Source of the DNA: Halorussus lipolyticus | Lineage (GTDB): Archaea; Halobacteriota; Halobacteria; Halobacteriales; Haladaptataceae | Assembly (NCBI RefSeq): GCF_029338375.1 | Contig: NZ_CP119804.1 | Location: forward strand, 2,934,955-2,998,954 | Reading direction: 5' to 3' | Length of the DNA stretch: 64,000 bases | In this document: in pieces, positions 34,773 through 44,243 of the stretch | How positions within the stretch are numbered: position 1 is the stretch's first letter | Layout of the letters: each line of letters begins with the position of its first letter | The notes under the pieces: generated by a model | The model's database searches: none | Seen by the model: only the letters and a program-made list of their open reading frames with translations | What the model was told of the DNA's origin: nothing | Made by a program: the position numbers and the translations under genes

Positions 34773-35543
34773 TCAGTCCGCCGCCTGTTCTCCGCCGCCG
34801 ACCGCGAACTCTCTGGTCGCTTCGACCAGCGAGCGGCGGTACTCGCTCTCGTCGGGGTCCGGACCGAGGGATTTGAAGCGGTGTTTGAACTCGGCTAGAC
34901 TGACCTCGGGGGCGTCGTTGGCGGCGGCGTGGGCGAGGTCGTAGAGTCGGTGGTCCGACTCCACGAGGCCGTGGCGCTCGACCAGCGCGAGGGCGAACGC
35001 GGCGTTGACCGCGGTCATCTCGGGGTCGGAGGTGCTGGTCAGGCGCAGTCCGTCGCGCTCCCGACTCGCCCCCTCGCGTTCCCCGGTCGGTTGGTCGGCC
35101 ACCGCGGCCGCCAGTTCGGATTCGAGGAAGGAGACGAGTTTGTGGGTCGGACCCACCCGGAGGGTGATGTCGTCGGCGTAGATGTCCTTCATGTGATTGG
35201 CGATTTGATAGCAGTGGGTCACGCGCCGACGCTCGACCGATTTCCCGGCCAGCGCGAGAAACAGAACCTCCTCGGTCGATTGGGTGTGGGAGGGGTGGGC
35301 CTCCTCGTGACGGGCCATGTGTGCGAACTCGTGTAAGGCGAGTTCGCGGGCCATCACGCTGGTCGCGGCCTGCCGGGAGATGTTCAGCACGTGGTCGTCG
35401 GGGTGGGCGGTCCACGTCCGCTCGTCGGGGTTCTCCCGGATGCGGACGTGAACCGGCGAGTCGAGGTCGTACTCGGTCTCGAACAGGTCGCGGGCGCGGA
35501 GGAAGGGCGCTGTCGGACCCGGACCGTGGACGTGAACCTCCAT
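34773..35543 (-). CDS. DUF5781-like protein with HExxH metalloprotease motif
   Basis: 256 residues. LALHEFAHMARHEEAHPSH holds an HEFAH zinc-binding motif as in zincin peptidases; a further His or Glu downstream could complete the site. No signal peptide is visible, so it is cytoplasmic. I recall haloarchaeal proteins of this type as DUF5781, but no activity is established. The ATG at 35543 starts MEVHVHGPG; an earlier start would add five residues. Confidence 0.7.
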   Translation of the reverse strand: MEVHVHGPGPTAPFLRARDLFETEYDLDSPVHVRIRENPDERTWTAHPDDHVLNISRQAATSVMARELALHEFAHMARHEEAHPSHTQSTEEVLFLALAGKSVERRRVTHCYQIANHMKDIYADDITLRVGPTHKLVSFLESELAAAVADQPTGEREGASRERDGLRLTSTSDPEMTAVNAAFALALVERHGLVESDHRLYDLAHAAANDAPEVSLAEFKHRFKSLGPDPDESEYRRSLVEATREFAVGGGEQAAD

Positions 35544-35742
35544 GCGTACCCTTACCAAGGCTTCGTCCGGTATGACTCTTGCGTTGGTTGGGTGGCGTTG
35601 CCGGTGCCTGACCGAGACGCCGATTCGTTCAGGCAGTCCGAACTCGACTTAATTTCGAGCGTATCGTCCACGGTATTCCCTCACACGGTCTCTCGCGGCG
35701 AAACACTACGCTTTTCAACTTCCTTCGGGTAGAAGACCCATA

Positions 35743-37929
35743 ATGGGAAGACGAAAGAAGATCGTCGAACAGTGTGAGCGACTGATGGACAAACCGGAGA
35801 ACATCCGGAACATCGCTATCGCCGCACACGTCGACCACGGTAAGACGACCCTGACCGACAACCTGCTGGCCGGTGCCGGCATGATTGCCGACCAGGGCGA
35901 GGCAACGCAACTGATGATGGACACCGAGGAGGACGAGCAGGAACGCGGCATCACCATCGACGCCGCGAACGTGTCCATGACTCACGAGTACGAGGACACC
36001 AACCACCTCATCAACCTCATCGACACGCCGGGCCACGTGGACTTCGGTGGCGACGTGACCCGAGCGATGCGCGCCGTCGACGGTGCGCTCGTGGTCGTGG
36101 ACGCTGTCGAGGGCGCGATGCCCCAGACCGAGACCGTCCTGCGACAGGCGCTCCGCGAGGGCGTCAAGCCGACCCTGTTCATCAACAAGGTCGACCGCCT
36201 CATCTCCGAGCTTCAGGAAGGTCCCGAGGAGATGCAACGCCGTCTCCTCAACGTCATCGACGACGTGAACGAGCTGATTCGCGGCATGACCGAGGAGATG
36301 GACGACGTCGAGGACTGGACGGTCTCCGTCGAGGAGGGCACCGTCGGCTTCGGGTCCGCCCTCTACAAGTGGGGCGTCTCGATGCCCTCGATGCAACGCA
36401 CCGGCATGGACTTCGGCGACATCATGGAACTCGAGCGCGCCGACAAGCGCCAAGAGCTTCACGAGCGCACGCCGCTGTCGGACGTCGTCCTCGACATGGT
36501 GTGTGAGCACTTCCCGAACCCCATCGACGCTCAGCCCCGTCGTATCCCGCGTATCTGGCGCGGTGACGACGAGTCCGACCTCGCCGAGGGCATGCGCCTC
36601 GTGGACGAGGACGGCGAAGTCGTCCTGATGGTCACCGACATCGGTATCGACCCTCACGCCGGCGAAATCGCCGCGGGTCGTGTCTTCTCCGGCACGCTGG
36701 AGAAGGGCCAAGAACTCTACGTCTCCGGGACTGCGGGCAAGAACCGCGTCCAGAGCGTCGGCATCTACATGGGTGGCGAGCGCGAGGAGGTCGAGCGAGT
36801 ACCTGCCGGTAACATCGCGGCCGTCACCGGTCTCAAGGACGCCATCGCGGGTTCGACCGTCTCCAGCGTCGAGATGACTCCCTTCGAGTCCATCGAACAC
36901 ATCTCGGAGCCGGTCATCACGAAGTCCGTCGAGGCCAAGAACATGGACGACCTGCCGAAGCTCATCGAGACGCTCCGACAGGTCTCCAAAGAGGACCCGA
37001 CCATCCAGATCGAAATCAACGAGGACACGGGCGAACACCTCATCTCCGGACAGGGTGAGCTTCACCTCGAAGTTATCACTCAGCGTATCGAGCGCAATCA
37101 GGGCATCCCGGTCAACACCGGTGAACCCATCGTCGTCTTCCGGGAAGCCATCCGGGAGCCGACCCAAGTCATCGAGGGCATCTCGCCGAACCGCCACAAC
37201 CGGTTCTACCTCGAGGCCCGCCCGCTCTCCGAGGACATCATCGAGAAAATCAAGCTCGGCGACGTCTCGATGGACATGCCCGAGCAGGAGCGCCGTGAGG
37301 CGCTTCAGGAAGCCGGCATGGACAAGGACCTCTCGCAGAACGTCGAGCACATCCACGGGACCAACATCCTCATCGACGACACGAAGGGTATCCAGCACCT
37401 GAACGAGACGATGGAACTCGTCATCGAGGGTCTCGAGGAGGCCCTCGACGACGGTCCGCTCGCTGGCGAACCCGTGCAGGGAACCCTCCTGCGACTCGAA
37501 GACGCCAAGCTTCACGAGGACACCATCCACCGTGGTCCGGCGCAGGTCATCCCTGCGGTCCGCAACGCGGTCCACAACTCCCTCGTGCAGGGGAAGGTCG
37601 CGCTGATGGAGCCGATGCAGGACGTTCGCATCGACGTGCCCAACGAGTACATGGGTGCCGCCTCCGGCGAGATTCAGGGTCGCCGTGGCCGCGTGGACGA
37701 CATGTACCAAGAGGGCGACCTCATGGTCGTCGAAGGCATCGCGCCGGTTGACGAGATGATTGGCTTCTCGTCGGACATCCGGAGCGCCACCGAGGGTCGC
37801 GCGTCGTGGAACACCGAGAACGCCGGCTTCGAGGTCATGGCCGACAATCTCCAGACCGAGACCATCATGGAGATTCGAGAGCGCAAGGGCATGAAGCTCG
37901 AACTGCCGGAAGCCATCGACTACTTCTAA
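35743..37929 (+). CDS. fusA: Translation elongation factor aEF-2
   Basis: 728 residues, full length. The GTPase domain has [11 protein letters not shown] (G1), DTPGHVDF (G3) and NKVD (G4). The C-terminal part has [11 protein letters not shown], whose His (residue 596) is the diphthamide site in archaea and eukaryotes. It drives translocation on the ribosome. A TATA-like stretch about 30 nt upstream allows independent transcription. In many archaea this gene follows rps7 directly. Confidence 0.98.
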   Translation: MGRRKKIVEQCERLMDKPENIRNIAIAAHVDHGKTTLTDNLLAGAGMIADQGEATQLMMDTEEDEQERGITIDAANVSMTHEYEDTNHLINLIDTPGHVDFGGDVTRAMRAVDGALVVVDAVEGAMPQTETVLRQALREGVKPTLFINKVDRLISELQEGPEEMQRRLLNVIDDVNELIRGMTEEMDDVEDWTVSVEEGTVGFGSALYKWGVSMPSMQRTGMDFGDIMELERADKRQELHERTPLSDVVLDMVCEHFPNPIDAQPRRIPRIWRGDDESDLAEGMRLVDEDGEVVLMVTDIGIDPHAGEIAAGRVFSGTLEKGQELYVSGTAGKNRVQSVGIYMGGEREEVERVPAGNIAAVTGLKDAIAGSTVSSVEMTPFESIEHISEPVITKSVEAKNMDDLPKLIETLRQVSKEDPTIQIEINEDTGEHLISGQGELHLEVITQRIERNQGIPVNTGEPIVVFREAIREPTQVIEGISPNRHNRFYLEARPLSEDIIEKIKLGDVSMDMPEQERREALQEAGMDKDLSQNVEHIHGTNILIDDTKGIQHLNETMELVIEGLEEALDDGPLAGEPVQGTLLRLEDAKLHEDTIHRGPAQVIPAVRNAVHNSLVQGKVALMEPMQDVRIDVPNEYMGAASGEIQGRRGRVDDMYQEGDLMVVEGIAPVDEMIGFSSDIRSATEGRASWNTENAGFEVMADNLQTETIMEIRERKGMKLELPEAIDYF

Positions 37930-38054
37930 TCTCTCTCGCCGTCTTTCGTTTTCACCGCGTTCAGGCTCAGCCTGTGGCTCGTCCGGCCCTGCCTACGACC
38001 GACGTAGGCGGTGTATAACCAAGCCACTCGTTACCATACGTTGGGGCGAGAGCC

Positions 38055-38192
38055 ATGCTTCCCTTCGTCGTCCTCGTCTGGGTCGGTATCGTCATCCTCC
38101 TGTGGGTCGGCATCGTCGCAGGAGTCTGGGCGCTCGTGTCCGCCAGCGGCGAGTACGGGCCGGAGGTCTCGAAGGTCCCCGCCAAGGAGTGA
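38055..38192 (+). CDS. Small single-helix membrane protein
   Basis: 45 residues: LPFVVLVWVGIVILLWVGIVAGVWALV forms one long membrane helix, followed by a polar tail (SGEYGPEVSKVPAKE). No family recognised. The 230 bp that follow to the next gene are AT-rich towards the end (tttattt, ttataaatattt near 38370-38400) and hold no gene I can see. Confidence 0.5.
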   Translation: MLPFVVLVWVGIVILLWVGIVAGVWALVSASGEYGPEVSKVPAKE

Positions 38193-38422
38193 CCGCACCG
38201 CTGGTCGGTGTCGTCGTTTCGGCCGCAGATACTCGTCCGCATAGCGACGGTTTGGCGGTTCGGGGACCGCTCGTCGGTACTGTACAGATACTCAGGTGGG
38301 AGTGACCGAGCGCGTCCTCGCTACCGGTACAGGATGTGCTACGAACAACTTGTATCTGCCTTTAGTAACTGATTTTATTTCTTTTACGATTATAAATATT
38401 TCCTAATACCGGTCGTCCTCGG

Positions 38423-38578
38423 CTACCGCTTCCCGCGGAGGACAACCTCGGCCTCGCAGACCGGGCAGGTAGAACGCTCGCTGGCGTCGAATACCGTGTC
38501 GCAGAACGCGCAGGCGTGTTCGGTCGCTTCGCCACGTTCGTTCGAGGTGCGAGTTCGGGTCATCGCCTCGTGAACCAT
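38423..38578 (-). CDS. Small zinc-ribbon protein
   Basis: 51 residues. HACAFCDTVFD and STCPVCEAEVVLRGKR give two CxxC pairs for one zinc ion. A second in-frame ATG at 38563 would shorten it by five residues. No named family; similar small zinc proteins are frequent in haloarchaea. Confidence 0.55.
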   Translation of the reverse strand: MVHEAMTRTRTSNERGEATEHACAFCDTVFDASERSTCPVCEAEVVLRGKR

Positions 38579-38759
38579 CACGCTCGCTCCCGATTTGGTT
38601 ATACGCCGGCTAGATAGTTGTTAACAGCTACCATAATCAGGGTTTTTGTGCCCTACCTCGTCGCGGGTCGGGGATTCACCGCGAGACGTGAAAGATAAAC
38701 GCACCGCCATCAAATATTTACAATCAGAATTTTCTAGAAAGAATGTGGCCTCCCCAGAC

Positions 38760-39530
38760 ATGAACCGAAGAAGCTTCCTCAAATCGGTCGGTACCGGCTC
38801 TGTCGCATCGTTCACGGTCGGCGCGACCGCCAGCACCGCGTCTGCGGCGTCCCGCGAGTGGATAAACTCCTTCGAGTACGGCGACCCGAGCGCCTACGAC
38901 TCGGTGAACGTCGAGATTTACAAGCCCACCTACGTCGATTCGAAGCATCGCTACTGGGCGCGACTCGGCGCGCAGGACGTGTTCGGGCAGGCTACCGACA
39001 ACGGCTACATCTCGGGCTACGAGATTACCGAGTGGAACATCGACTTCTCGGTGGACTGTGACGGCGACATCCTCACCCAATGGGACGACTACCGGACGAA
39101 TGAAGGTTGGACCGCCGACGGGTCGCACTTCCTCGCGGTCAACTGCGGCGGGAGTCCCGCCGGCAAGGCCAGCGCAGGCGACGCGTGGAAGACCGACCGG
39201 TCGTGCTACGCCAAGACCTACGGCAACGACAAGGACAAACTCGCGTTCAAGCACACCTCGGCCCACGAGATGCTCCACAATCACCTATCGAGTCTGGCGT
39301 GTAGCGAGGTCCAGTCGCTGACCGGTCCCGACAACTCCGAACACTCGCTGGGCGACGTGTTCTCCATCGACGGCCAAGACCTCGAAACCCCGATGGCCGG
39401 CAAGAACCACTGGGCCGACGGCGACTGTGCCTACTACGGCGATACCTACGACGGTCGGACGATGGAACTCTCGCCGTGTACCCAACAGGCGCTCGAAGAC
39501 AGCGCCGAACACTGGGACAACCAGCACTGA
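38760..39530 (+). CDS. Secreted protein with HExxH zinc-protease motif
   Basis: 256 residues. NRRSFLKSVGTGSVASFTVG is a Tat signal, with likely cleavage after ASTASAA. The mature part has H169-E170-M-L-H173, a zinc-binding motif, and His195 in NSEHSLGD as a candidate third ligand. Six Cys residues (100, 129, 149, 181, 223, 240) could form disulphides outside the cell. I recognise no family. The ATG at 38760 fits the Tat signal; an upstream in-frame GTG would bury it. Confidence 0.7.
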   Translation: MNRRSFLKSVGTGSVASFTVGATASTASAASREWINSFEYGDPSAYDSVNVEIYKPTYVDSKHRYWARLGAQDVFGQATDNGYISGYEITEWNIDFSVDCDGDILTQWDDYRTNEGWTADGSHFLAVNCGGSPAGKASAGDAWKTDRSCYAKTYGNDKDKLAFKHTSAHEMLHNHLSSLACSEVQSLTGPDNSEHSLGDVFSIDGQDLETPMAGKNHWADGDCAYYGDTYDGRTMELSPCTQQALEDSAEHWDNQH

Positions 39531-39612
39531 CGACCCTGAGGTCACTTTTTCGCTCGGCCAGTATTGCGACCGACTGAAGCCTTATGCCTGCCCGCGAGTG
39601 AGAGGATAGGCA

Positions 39613-40155
39613 ATGAGTGACGACGCGAGTTCTTCGGAAGTGCAGGCGTACACGGTCCGTCTCGAACTGGTGGACGAACCCGGCGAACTGCTGTCCGCGC
39701 TCGAACCCATCGCCGAGAACGGCGGCAACCTGCTGTCGGTGTTCCACGAGCGCGGGTCGGTGACGCCCCGAGGACACATCCCAGTTGAGGTGGACCTCGA
39801 ATGCCCACAGGACCGGTTCGACGCGCTGGTCTCGGACTTGCGGGACGCGGGCGTCAACGTGATTCGGGCCGGCGCAGAGCGATACGGCGAGGAGGTCACG
39901 GTTCTCCTCGTGGGTCACGTCATCGAGACCGACTTCTCGGAGACGCTCTCGTTCATCGAGGACAACGCCGAGGCCTCGGTCGCCGACGTGTCCCTGTCCG
40001 CGCCCGGCGGCACGAGCGAAGTCGCCAGCGCCCGCCTCCGGTTGGCGGCCGAGACCGGCACGACTGGCGAGGTGGTCGGCACGGTCCGCGAGGTGGCAGA
40101 GCGGAAGGACTTGCGCGTGGTCGAACCCCTGACGGAGATGGAGGAGTCGGCATGA
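39613..40155 (+). CDS. ACT-domain regulatory protein
   Basis: 180 residues. VRLELVDEPGELLSALEPIA is an ACT domain, which binds amino acids; the second half (VAERKDLRVVEPLTE) may be a further ACT-like unit. Its stop overlaps the homoserine dehydrogenase start (ATGA at 40152-40155), so it probably serves as a separate feedback subunit for that enzyme, which lacks its own ACT domain. Confidence 0.85.
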   Translation: MSDDASSSEVQAYTVRLELVDEPGELLSALEPIAENGGNLLSVFHERGSVTPRGHIPVEVDLECPQDRFDALVSDLRDAGVNVIRAGAERYGEEVTVLLVGHVIETDFSETLSFIEDNAEASVADVSLSAPGGTSEVASARLRLAAETGTTGEVVGTVREVAERKDLRVVEPLTEMEESA

Positions 40156-41090
40156 AGTTGGCAGTGCTGGGCGCTGGCGCAGTCGGGCGGTCTGTCGCCG
40201 AGTTGGCGGGCGAGTACGGCCACCGAGTGACTGCGCTCGCGGATTCGACCGGAGCGGTCGTGAACGCCGACGGAATCGACGTGGCGAGCGCGCTCGCCGA
40301 GAAAGACGACGAGGACAGCGTGGGAGAATCGGCCCCCGAGGAGGCCCTCGACGCCGAGTACGACGTGTTGGTCGAGGCCACGCCGACGACGCTCGGCGAC
40401 GCCCAACCCGGATTCGGCCACGTCCGGTCGGCGCTCGAACGCGACCGTCACGTCGTGCTGGCCAACAAGGGACCGGTCGCCGAGCGGTACGCCGACCTCC
40501 GGGAACTGGAGCGCGACAGCGAGGGGTCGGTCCGGTTCGAGGCCACGGTCGGCGGCGCGATTCCGGTTCTCTCGACCATCGAGGACTACGGCCCCGATAC
40601 CATCTCGGCCGCGCGCGGGGTTCTGAACGGGACCGCGAACTTCGTCCTCTCGCGGATGGCCGCCGAGGGACTGGGCTACGAACACGTGCTGGCGGAGGCC
40701 CAAGACCTCGGGGTGGCGGAGGCCGACCCCTCTTTCGACGTGAACGGGACCGACGCGGCGCTCAAGTGCGTGATTCTGGCGAACGTGCTGGGCGACCGGG
40801 AGTACTCGCTGGACGACGCCGAGGTCGAAGGCATCGCGGAACTGCCGGGCAACGCGCTCGAACTCGCTGGCGAGGACGGCCGGACCGTCCGCCTCATCGG
40901 CGAGGCCGGGCCGGATGGCGTCCGAGTCGGACCGCGCCTCGTCCCCGAAAACGGCACGCTGGCGGTCTCGGGCACGCGCAACATCGTCCAACTGGAGACC
41001 GACCACGCGGGCCGACTCAACCTGAGCGGCCGGGGCGCGGGCGGGCCGGAGACCGCCACCGCGGTCCTCGCGGACGTGAATCGGCTCTGA
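40152..41090 (+). CDS. hom: Homoserine dehydrogenase
   Basis: 312 residues. The Rossmann motif GAGAVGRSVAEL opens it, with VVLANKGPVA (catalytic-region Lys), ATVGGAIPVL and RGVLNGTANFVLSRM, all typical. It reduces aspartate semialdehyde to homoserine for threonine and methionine synthesis. It has no C-terminal ACT domain; the overlapping upstream gene supplies one. Confidence 0.94.
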   Translation: MKLAVLGAGAVGRSVAELAGEYGHRVTALADSTGAVVNADGIDVASALAEKDDEDSVGESAPEEALDAEYDVLVEATPTTLGDAQPGFGHVRSALERDRHVVLANKGPVAERYADLRELERDSEGSVRFEATVGGAIPVLSTIEDYGPDTISAARGVLNGTANFVLSRMAAEGLGYEHVLAEAQDLGVAEADPSFDVNGTDAALKCVILANVLGDREYSLDDAEVEGIAELPGNALELAGEDGRTVRLIGEAGPDGVRVGPRLVPENGTLAVSGTRNIVQLETDHAGRLNLSGRGAGGPETATAVLADVNRL

Positions 41091-41372
41091 CCGCGACGGG
41101 CGAACTGACGAGTGAACCGACGCGACGGGTAAATCGAACGCCCGGTCGTCCTCGAACGGTGGGTCGTTCCTGATTTTCCTCGCTGAGACTGACACGACCA
41201 GTTTGTCGCGTGGGGCGCGTTCCGATTGATTTTTCGTCGCGCGGCCGGAATCATGCGATAGTCTAGCAATAACCGGGGGACGGCGGCGGGGCCGACAGCA
41301 TAGCGTATCGAAATGGTTTTAACCGCTTCTGCCAAAAGATTCCGACAGAGCGCGTCTGCGCGTGAGATACAA

Positions 41373-42641
41373 ATGAGCGAAGACAAACCGCACCAGAACT
41401 TGGCCATCATCGGCCACGTTGACCACGGAAAGAGTACGTTGGTCGGACGACTCCTCTACGAGACGGGGAGCGTACCCGAGCACGTCATCGAACAGCACAA
41501 GGAAGAAGCAGAGGAGAAGGGCAAGGGCGGCTTCGAGTTCGCCTACGTCATGGACAACCTCGCCGAGGAGCGAGAGCGTGGTGTCACCATCGACATCGCC
41601 CACCAAGAGTTCGACACGGACGACTACTACTTCACCATCGTGGACTGTCCGGGTCACCGCGACTTCGTGAAGAACATGATTACGGGCGCGTCTCAGGCCG
41701 ACAACGCCGTCCTCGTCGTCGCCGCCGACGACGGTGTTGCGCCTCAGACGCAGGAGCACGTCTTCCTGGCCCGCACCCTCGGCATCGACGAGCTTATCGT
41801 CGGTGTCAACAAGATGGACATCGTTGACTACGAGGAGTCCAAGTTCAACGAGGTCGTCGCCGAAGTCGAGGAACTGCTCAAGCAGGTCCAGTTCGGCACC
41901 GAGGACGCCAGCTTCATCCCGATTTCGGCCTTCGAGGGCGACAACATCGCCGAGGAGTCCGACAACACGGACTGGTACGACGGCGAGATTCTCCTCGAGG
42001 CCCTCAACGGTCTCGAAGAGCCGGAGCCGCCGACGTCCGCGGACCTCCGACTCCCGATTCAGGACGTTTACACGATTTCCGGCATCGGTACCGTCCCCGT
42101 CGGACGTATCGAGACGGGTACCCTGAACACGGGCGACAACGTCTCCTTCCAGCCCAGCGACGTGGGTGGCGAGGTCAAGACCATCGAGATGCACCACGAG
42201 GAAGTCCCGAAGGCCGAACCCGGTGACAACGTCGGATTCAACGTCCGCGGCATCGGTAAGGACGACATCCGTCGTGGCGACGTCTGTGGTCCCGCCGACG
42301 ACCCGCCGTCGGTCGCCGAGACCTTCCAGGCCCAGATTGTCGTGATGCAGCACCCGAGCGTCATCACGGACGGTTACACGCCGGTCTTCCACGCCCACAC
42401 GGCGCAGGTCGCGTGTACCATCGAATCCATCGACAAGAAGATGGACCCCTCGTCGGGTGAGGTCGCCGAGGAGAACCCCGACTTCATCCAGTCCGGCGAC
42501 GCCGCCGTCGTGACGGTTCGACCGCAGAAGCCGCTCAGCATCGAGCCGTCGTCCGAGATTCCGGAACTCGGTAGCTTCGCCATCCGTGACATGGGTCAGA
42601 CCATCGCGGCTGGCAAGGTCCTCAGCGTCAACGAGCCATAA
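41373..42641 (+). CDS. tef1: Translation elongation factor aEF-1A
   Basis: 422 residues from the ATG at 41373. GTPase motifs [24 protein letters not shown] and NKMD are intact, followed by two beta barrels. It brings aminoacyl-tRNA to the ribosome. An in-frame ATG at 41313 lies over a TATA-like ggttttaacc (about 41315-41324), so it is more likely promoter than coding. The S10 gene follows after 3 bp. Confidence 0.98.
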   Translation: MSEDKPHQNLAIIGHVDHGKSTLVGRLLYETGSVPEHVIEQHKEEAEEKGKGGFEFAYVMDNLAEERERGVTIDIAHQEFDTDDYYFTIVDCPGHRDFVKNMITGASQADNAVLVVAADDGVAPQTQEHVFLARTLGIDELIVGVNKMDIVDYEESKFNEVVAEVEELLKQVQFGTEDASFIPISAFEGDNIAEESDNTDWYDGEILLEALNGLEEPEPPTSADLRLPIQDVYTISGIGTVPVGRIETGTLNTGDNVSFQPSDVGGEVKTIEMHHEEVPKAEPGDNVGFNVRGIGKDDIRRGDVCGPADDPPSVAETFQAQIVVMQHPSVITDGYTPVFHAHTAQVACTIESIDKKMDPSSGEVAEENPDFIQSGDAAVVTVRPQKPLSIEPSSEIPELGSFAIRDMGQTIAAGKVLSVNEP

Positions 42642-42644
42642 CGC

Positions 42645-42953
42645 ATGCAGCAAGCACGCGTCCGACTGGCGGGAACCAGTCCCGAAGACCTAGACGACAT
42701 CTGCGACGATGTCCGCGAAATCGCCAACAAGACCGGCGTTTCGCTCTCGGGACCCATCCCGCTTCCGACCAAGACGCTGGAGGTTCCTACTCGCAAGTCC
42801 CCCGACGGTGAGGGGACCGCGACGTGGGAACACTGGGAGATGCGCGTCCACAAACGTCTCATCGACATCGACGCCGACGAGCGCGCACTCCGACAGCTCA
42901 TGCGGATTCAGGTTCCGAACGACGTGAGCATCGAAATCGTCCTCGAGGACTGA
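42645..42953 (+). CDS. rps10: Small-subunit ribosomal protein S10 (uS10)
   Basis: 102 residues. [20 protein letters not shown] is the S10 loop that reaches the 30S head; [16 protein letters not shown] follows. Order tef1-rps10 is conserved in archaea. Behind the stop, CGAGGCC-atcg-GGCCTCG (42963-42980) forms a hairpin without a T run. The rest of the gap to 43198 shows no gene. Confidence 0.97.
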   Translation: MQQARVRLAGTSPEDLDDICDDVREIANKTGVSLSGPIPLPTKTLEVPTRKSPDGEGTATWEHWEMRVHKRLIDIDADERALRQLMRIQVPNDVSIEIVLED

Positions 42954-43198
42954 GGAGCCAGACGAGGCCATCGGGCCTCGCTCTGCCCCTGACAGTTCGA
43001 GGAAGCACGCACCTTGCCGCCGTTCGACCGGCGGAACTTCTCAATTTCTTCGCTTCGAACAGCCGCGCACGCGCGACGCGAACGCTCCCCGGTCTTTTTG
43101 ACCGCGCCGGACGAATCGGCGTGCGTGCGACGGCCGAGGCAAGCGGTTCGACGTGACGTACCGGCTACCGGCGAGACGCTCGTTCGTGGAGGGACGCC

Positions 43199-43837
43199 GT
43201 GAGCCATCGGTACGACCCCGAATCGACCGATTCCGGGGCGACCGAAGCCGAGTCGTCGGGCTGGATGGTCGGCAGTCCGACGGCCCAGACGCTCGCCGTC
43301 TTCCTCGTCGTCTTCGCCGCCCAATCGCTGGTGAGTCTCGTCTCCGAACGCCTCGCGTTCGGCCTGTTCGTCCTCGCACCGCCGATTTCGCTTCGGCCGT
43401 GGACCCTGCTGGTCAGCGTCTACGCCCACGCGGGCCTCGCCCATCTGGTCTCGAACGCGGTGGTCCTCGTGCTGGTCGGCTTCGCCGTCGAGCGCGTCAC
43501 GACCACGTGGCGCTACCACATCTTCTTCGCCAGCGTCGGCATGGCCGCGGGCCTCGCGCAGGTGGTCGTCTCCGGCGCGGTCGGTGGCGCGTCGGCGGTC
43601 CTCGGAGCCAGCGGCGCGGTGTTTGGGCTGGTCGGGTATCTCCTCGCGGGCAATCCCGTCACGGATACGGTCCTTAGCTGGCTTCCCCTGAGCGGGCGGG
43701 CGCGAATCGCGCTCTTGCTGGTGGTCGCTGGGGGTGTGACCATGCTCACGGCCGCGCCGGGCGTGGCGCTGGTCGCGCACTTCGCCGGATTTGCACTCGG
43801 CCTGTTAGCGGGGCGCGGTCGGATTCTTCGGGCGTAG
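43199..43837 (+). CDS. Rhomboid-family intramembrane protease
   Basis: 212 residues from a GTG, about six membrane helices. HAGLAHLVSN (helix 2), GASGAVFGLVG with the catalytic Ser (helix 4) and VAHFAGFALGLLAG with the catalytic His (helix 6) form the complete rhomboid set. It is closer to the rhomboid consensus than the gene at 3851. Substrates are unknown. Confidence 0.9.
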   Translation: MSHRYDPESTDSGATEAESSGWMVGSPTAQTLAVFLVVFAAQSLVSLVSERLAFGLFVLAPPISLRPWTLLVSVYAHAGLAHLVSNAVVLVLVGFAVERVTTTWRYHIFFASVGMAAGLAQVVVSGAVGGASAVLGASGAVFGLVGYLLAGNPVTDTVLSWLPLSGRARIALLLVVAGGVTMLTAAPGVALVAHFAGFALGLLAGRGRILRA

Positions 43838-44010
43838 CCAGCGAAGCATTGTTTTTATTTGGTAAAGATGCAGTTATCGTTTCTAGAGAAACTTTTTGGT
43901 GTCTTTGTACTGTGGGGTGTCTCCTCGTCGTCGCCGTGGAATCCGTCGCCACGCCCGCCCCGAAACATAAGGTTCTAATAAGTGGGTGCGCTACGAACTA
44001 TTGCGTTCGA

Positions 44011-44082
44011 GGGCTCGTAGATCAGCGGTAGATCGCTTCCTTCGCAAGGAAGAGGCCCGGGGTTCAAATCCCCGCGAGTCCA
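44011..44082 (+). tRNA. tRNA-Ala (CGC)
   Basis: A 72-nt cloverleaf: GGGCTCG/CGAGTCC acceptor (one G-U), anticodon stem CTTCC/GGAAG with loop TTCGCAA (anticodon CGC), T arm CGGGG-TTCAAAT-CCCCG, discriminator A. A TATA-like cataaggttctaataag lies upstream. The three-gene helicase-nuclease operon begins 160 bp downstream; no repeat of the tRNA 3' end was noticed. Confidence 0.97.
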
Positions 44083-44243
44083 CTACAACCTTTTACTGCG
44101 GCCGCGCCCCGAGAGGCCCGGCCTTGTAACACGTTGCTGAAAACCCTGCGTCGCTCCCGTTGGTCGCTCCTCGGTCCGACATGTACAATAATTATAATTC
44201 ACCAGCTACACGAATACAGACATCTATTTACGATGGTGCAGTA

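Noticed and set aside
42963..42980. Intrinsic terminator behind rps10
   Set aside because: The stem is perfect, but no T run follows, and archaeal termination does not need a hairpin; kept only as a note.
44083..44243. att repeat linking tRNA-Ala to the helicase-nuclease operon
   Set aside because: No copy of the tRNA-Ala 3' end was seen by eye downstream, so island status of the operon rests on position only.
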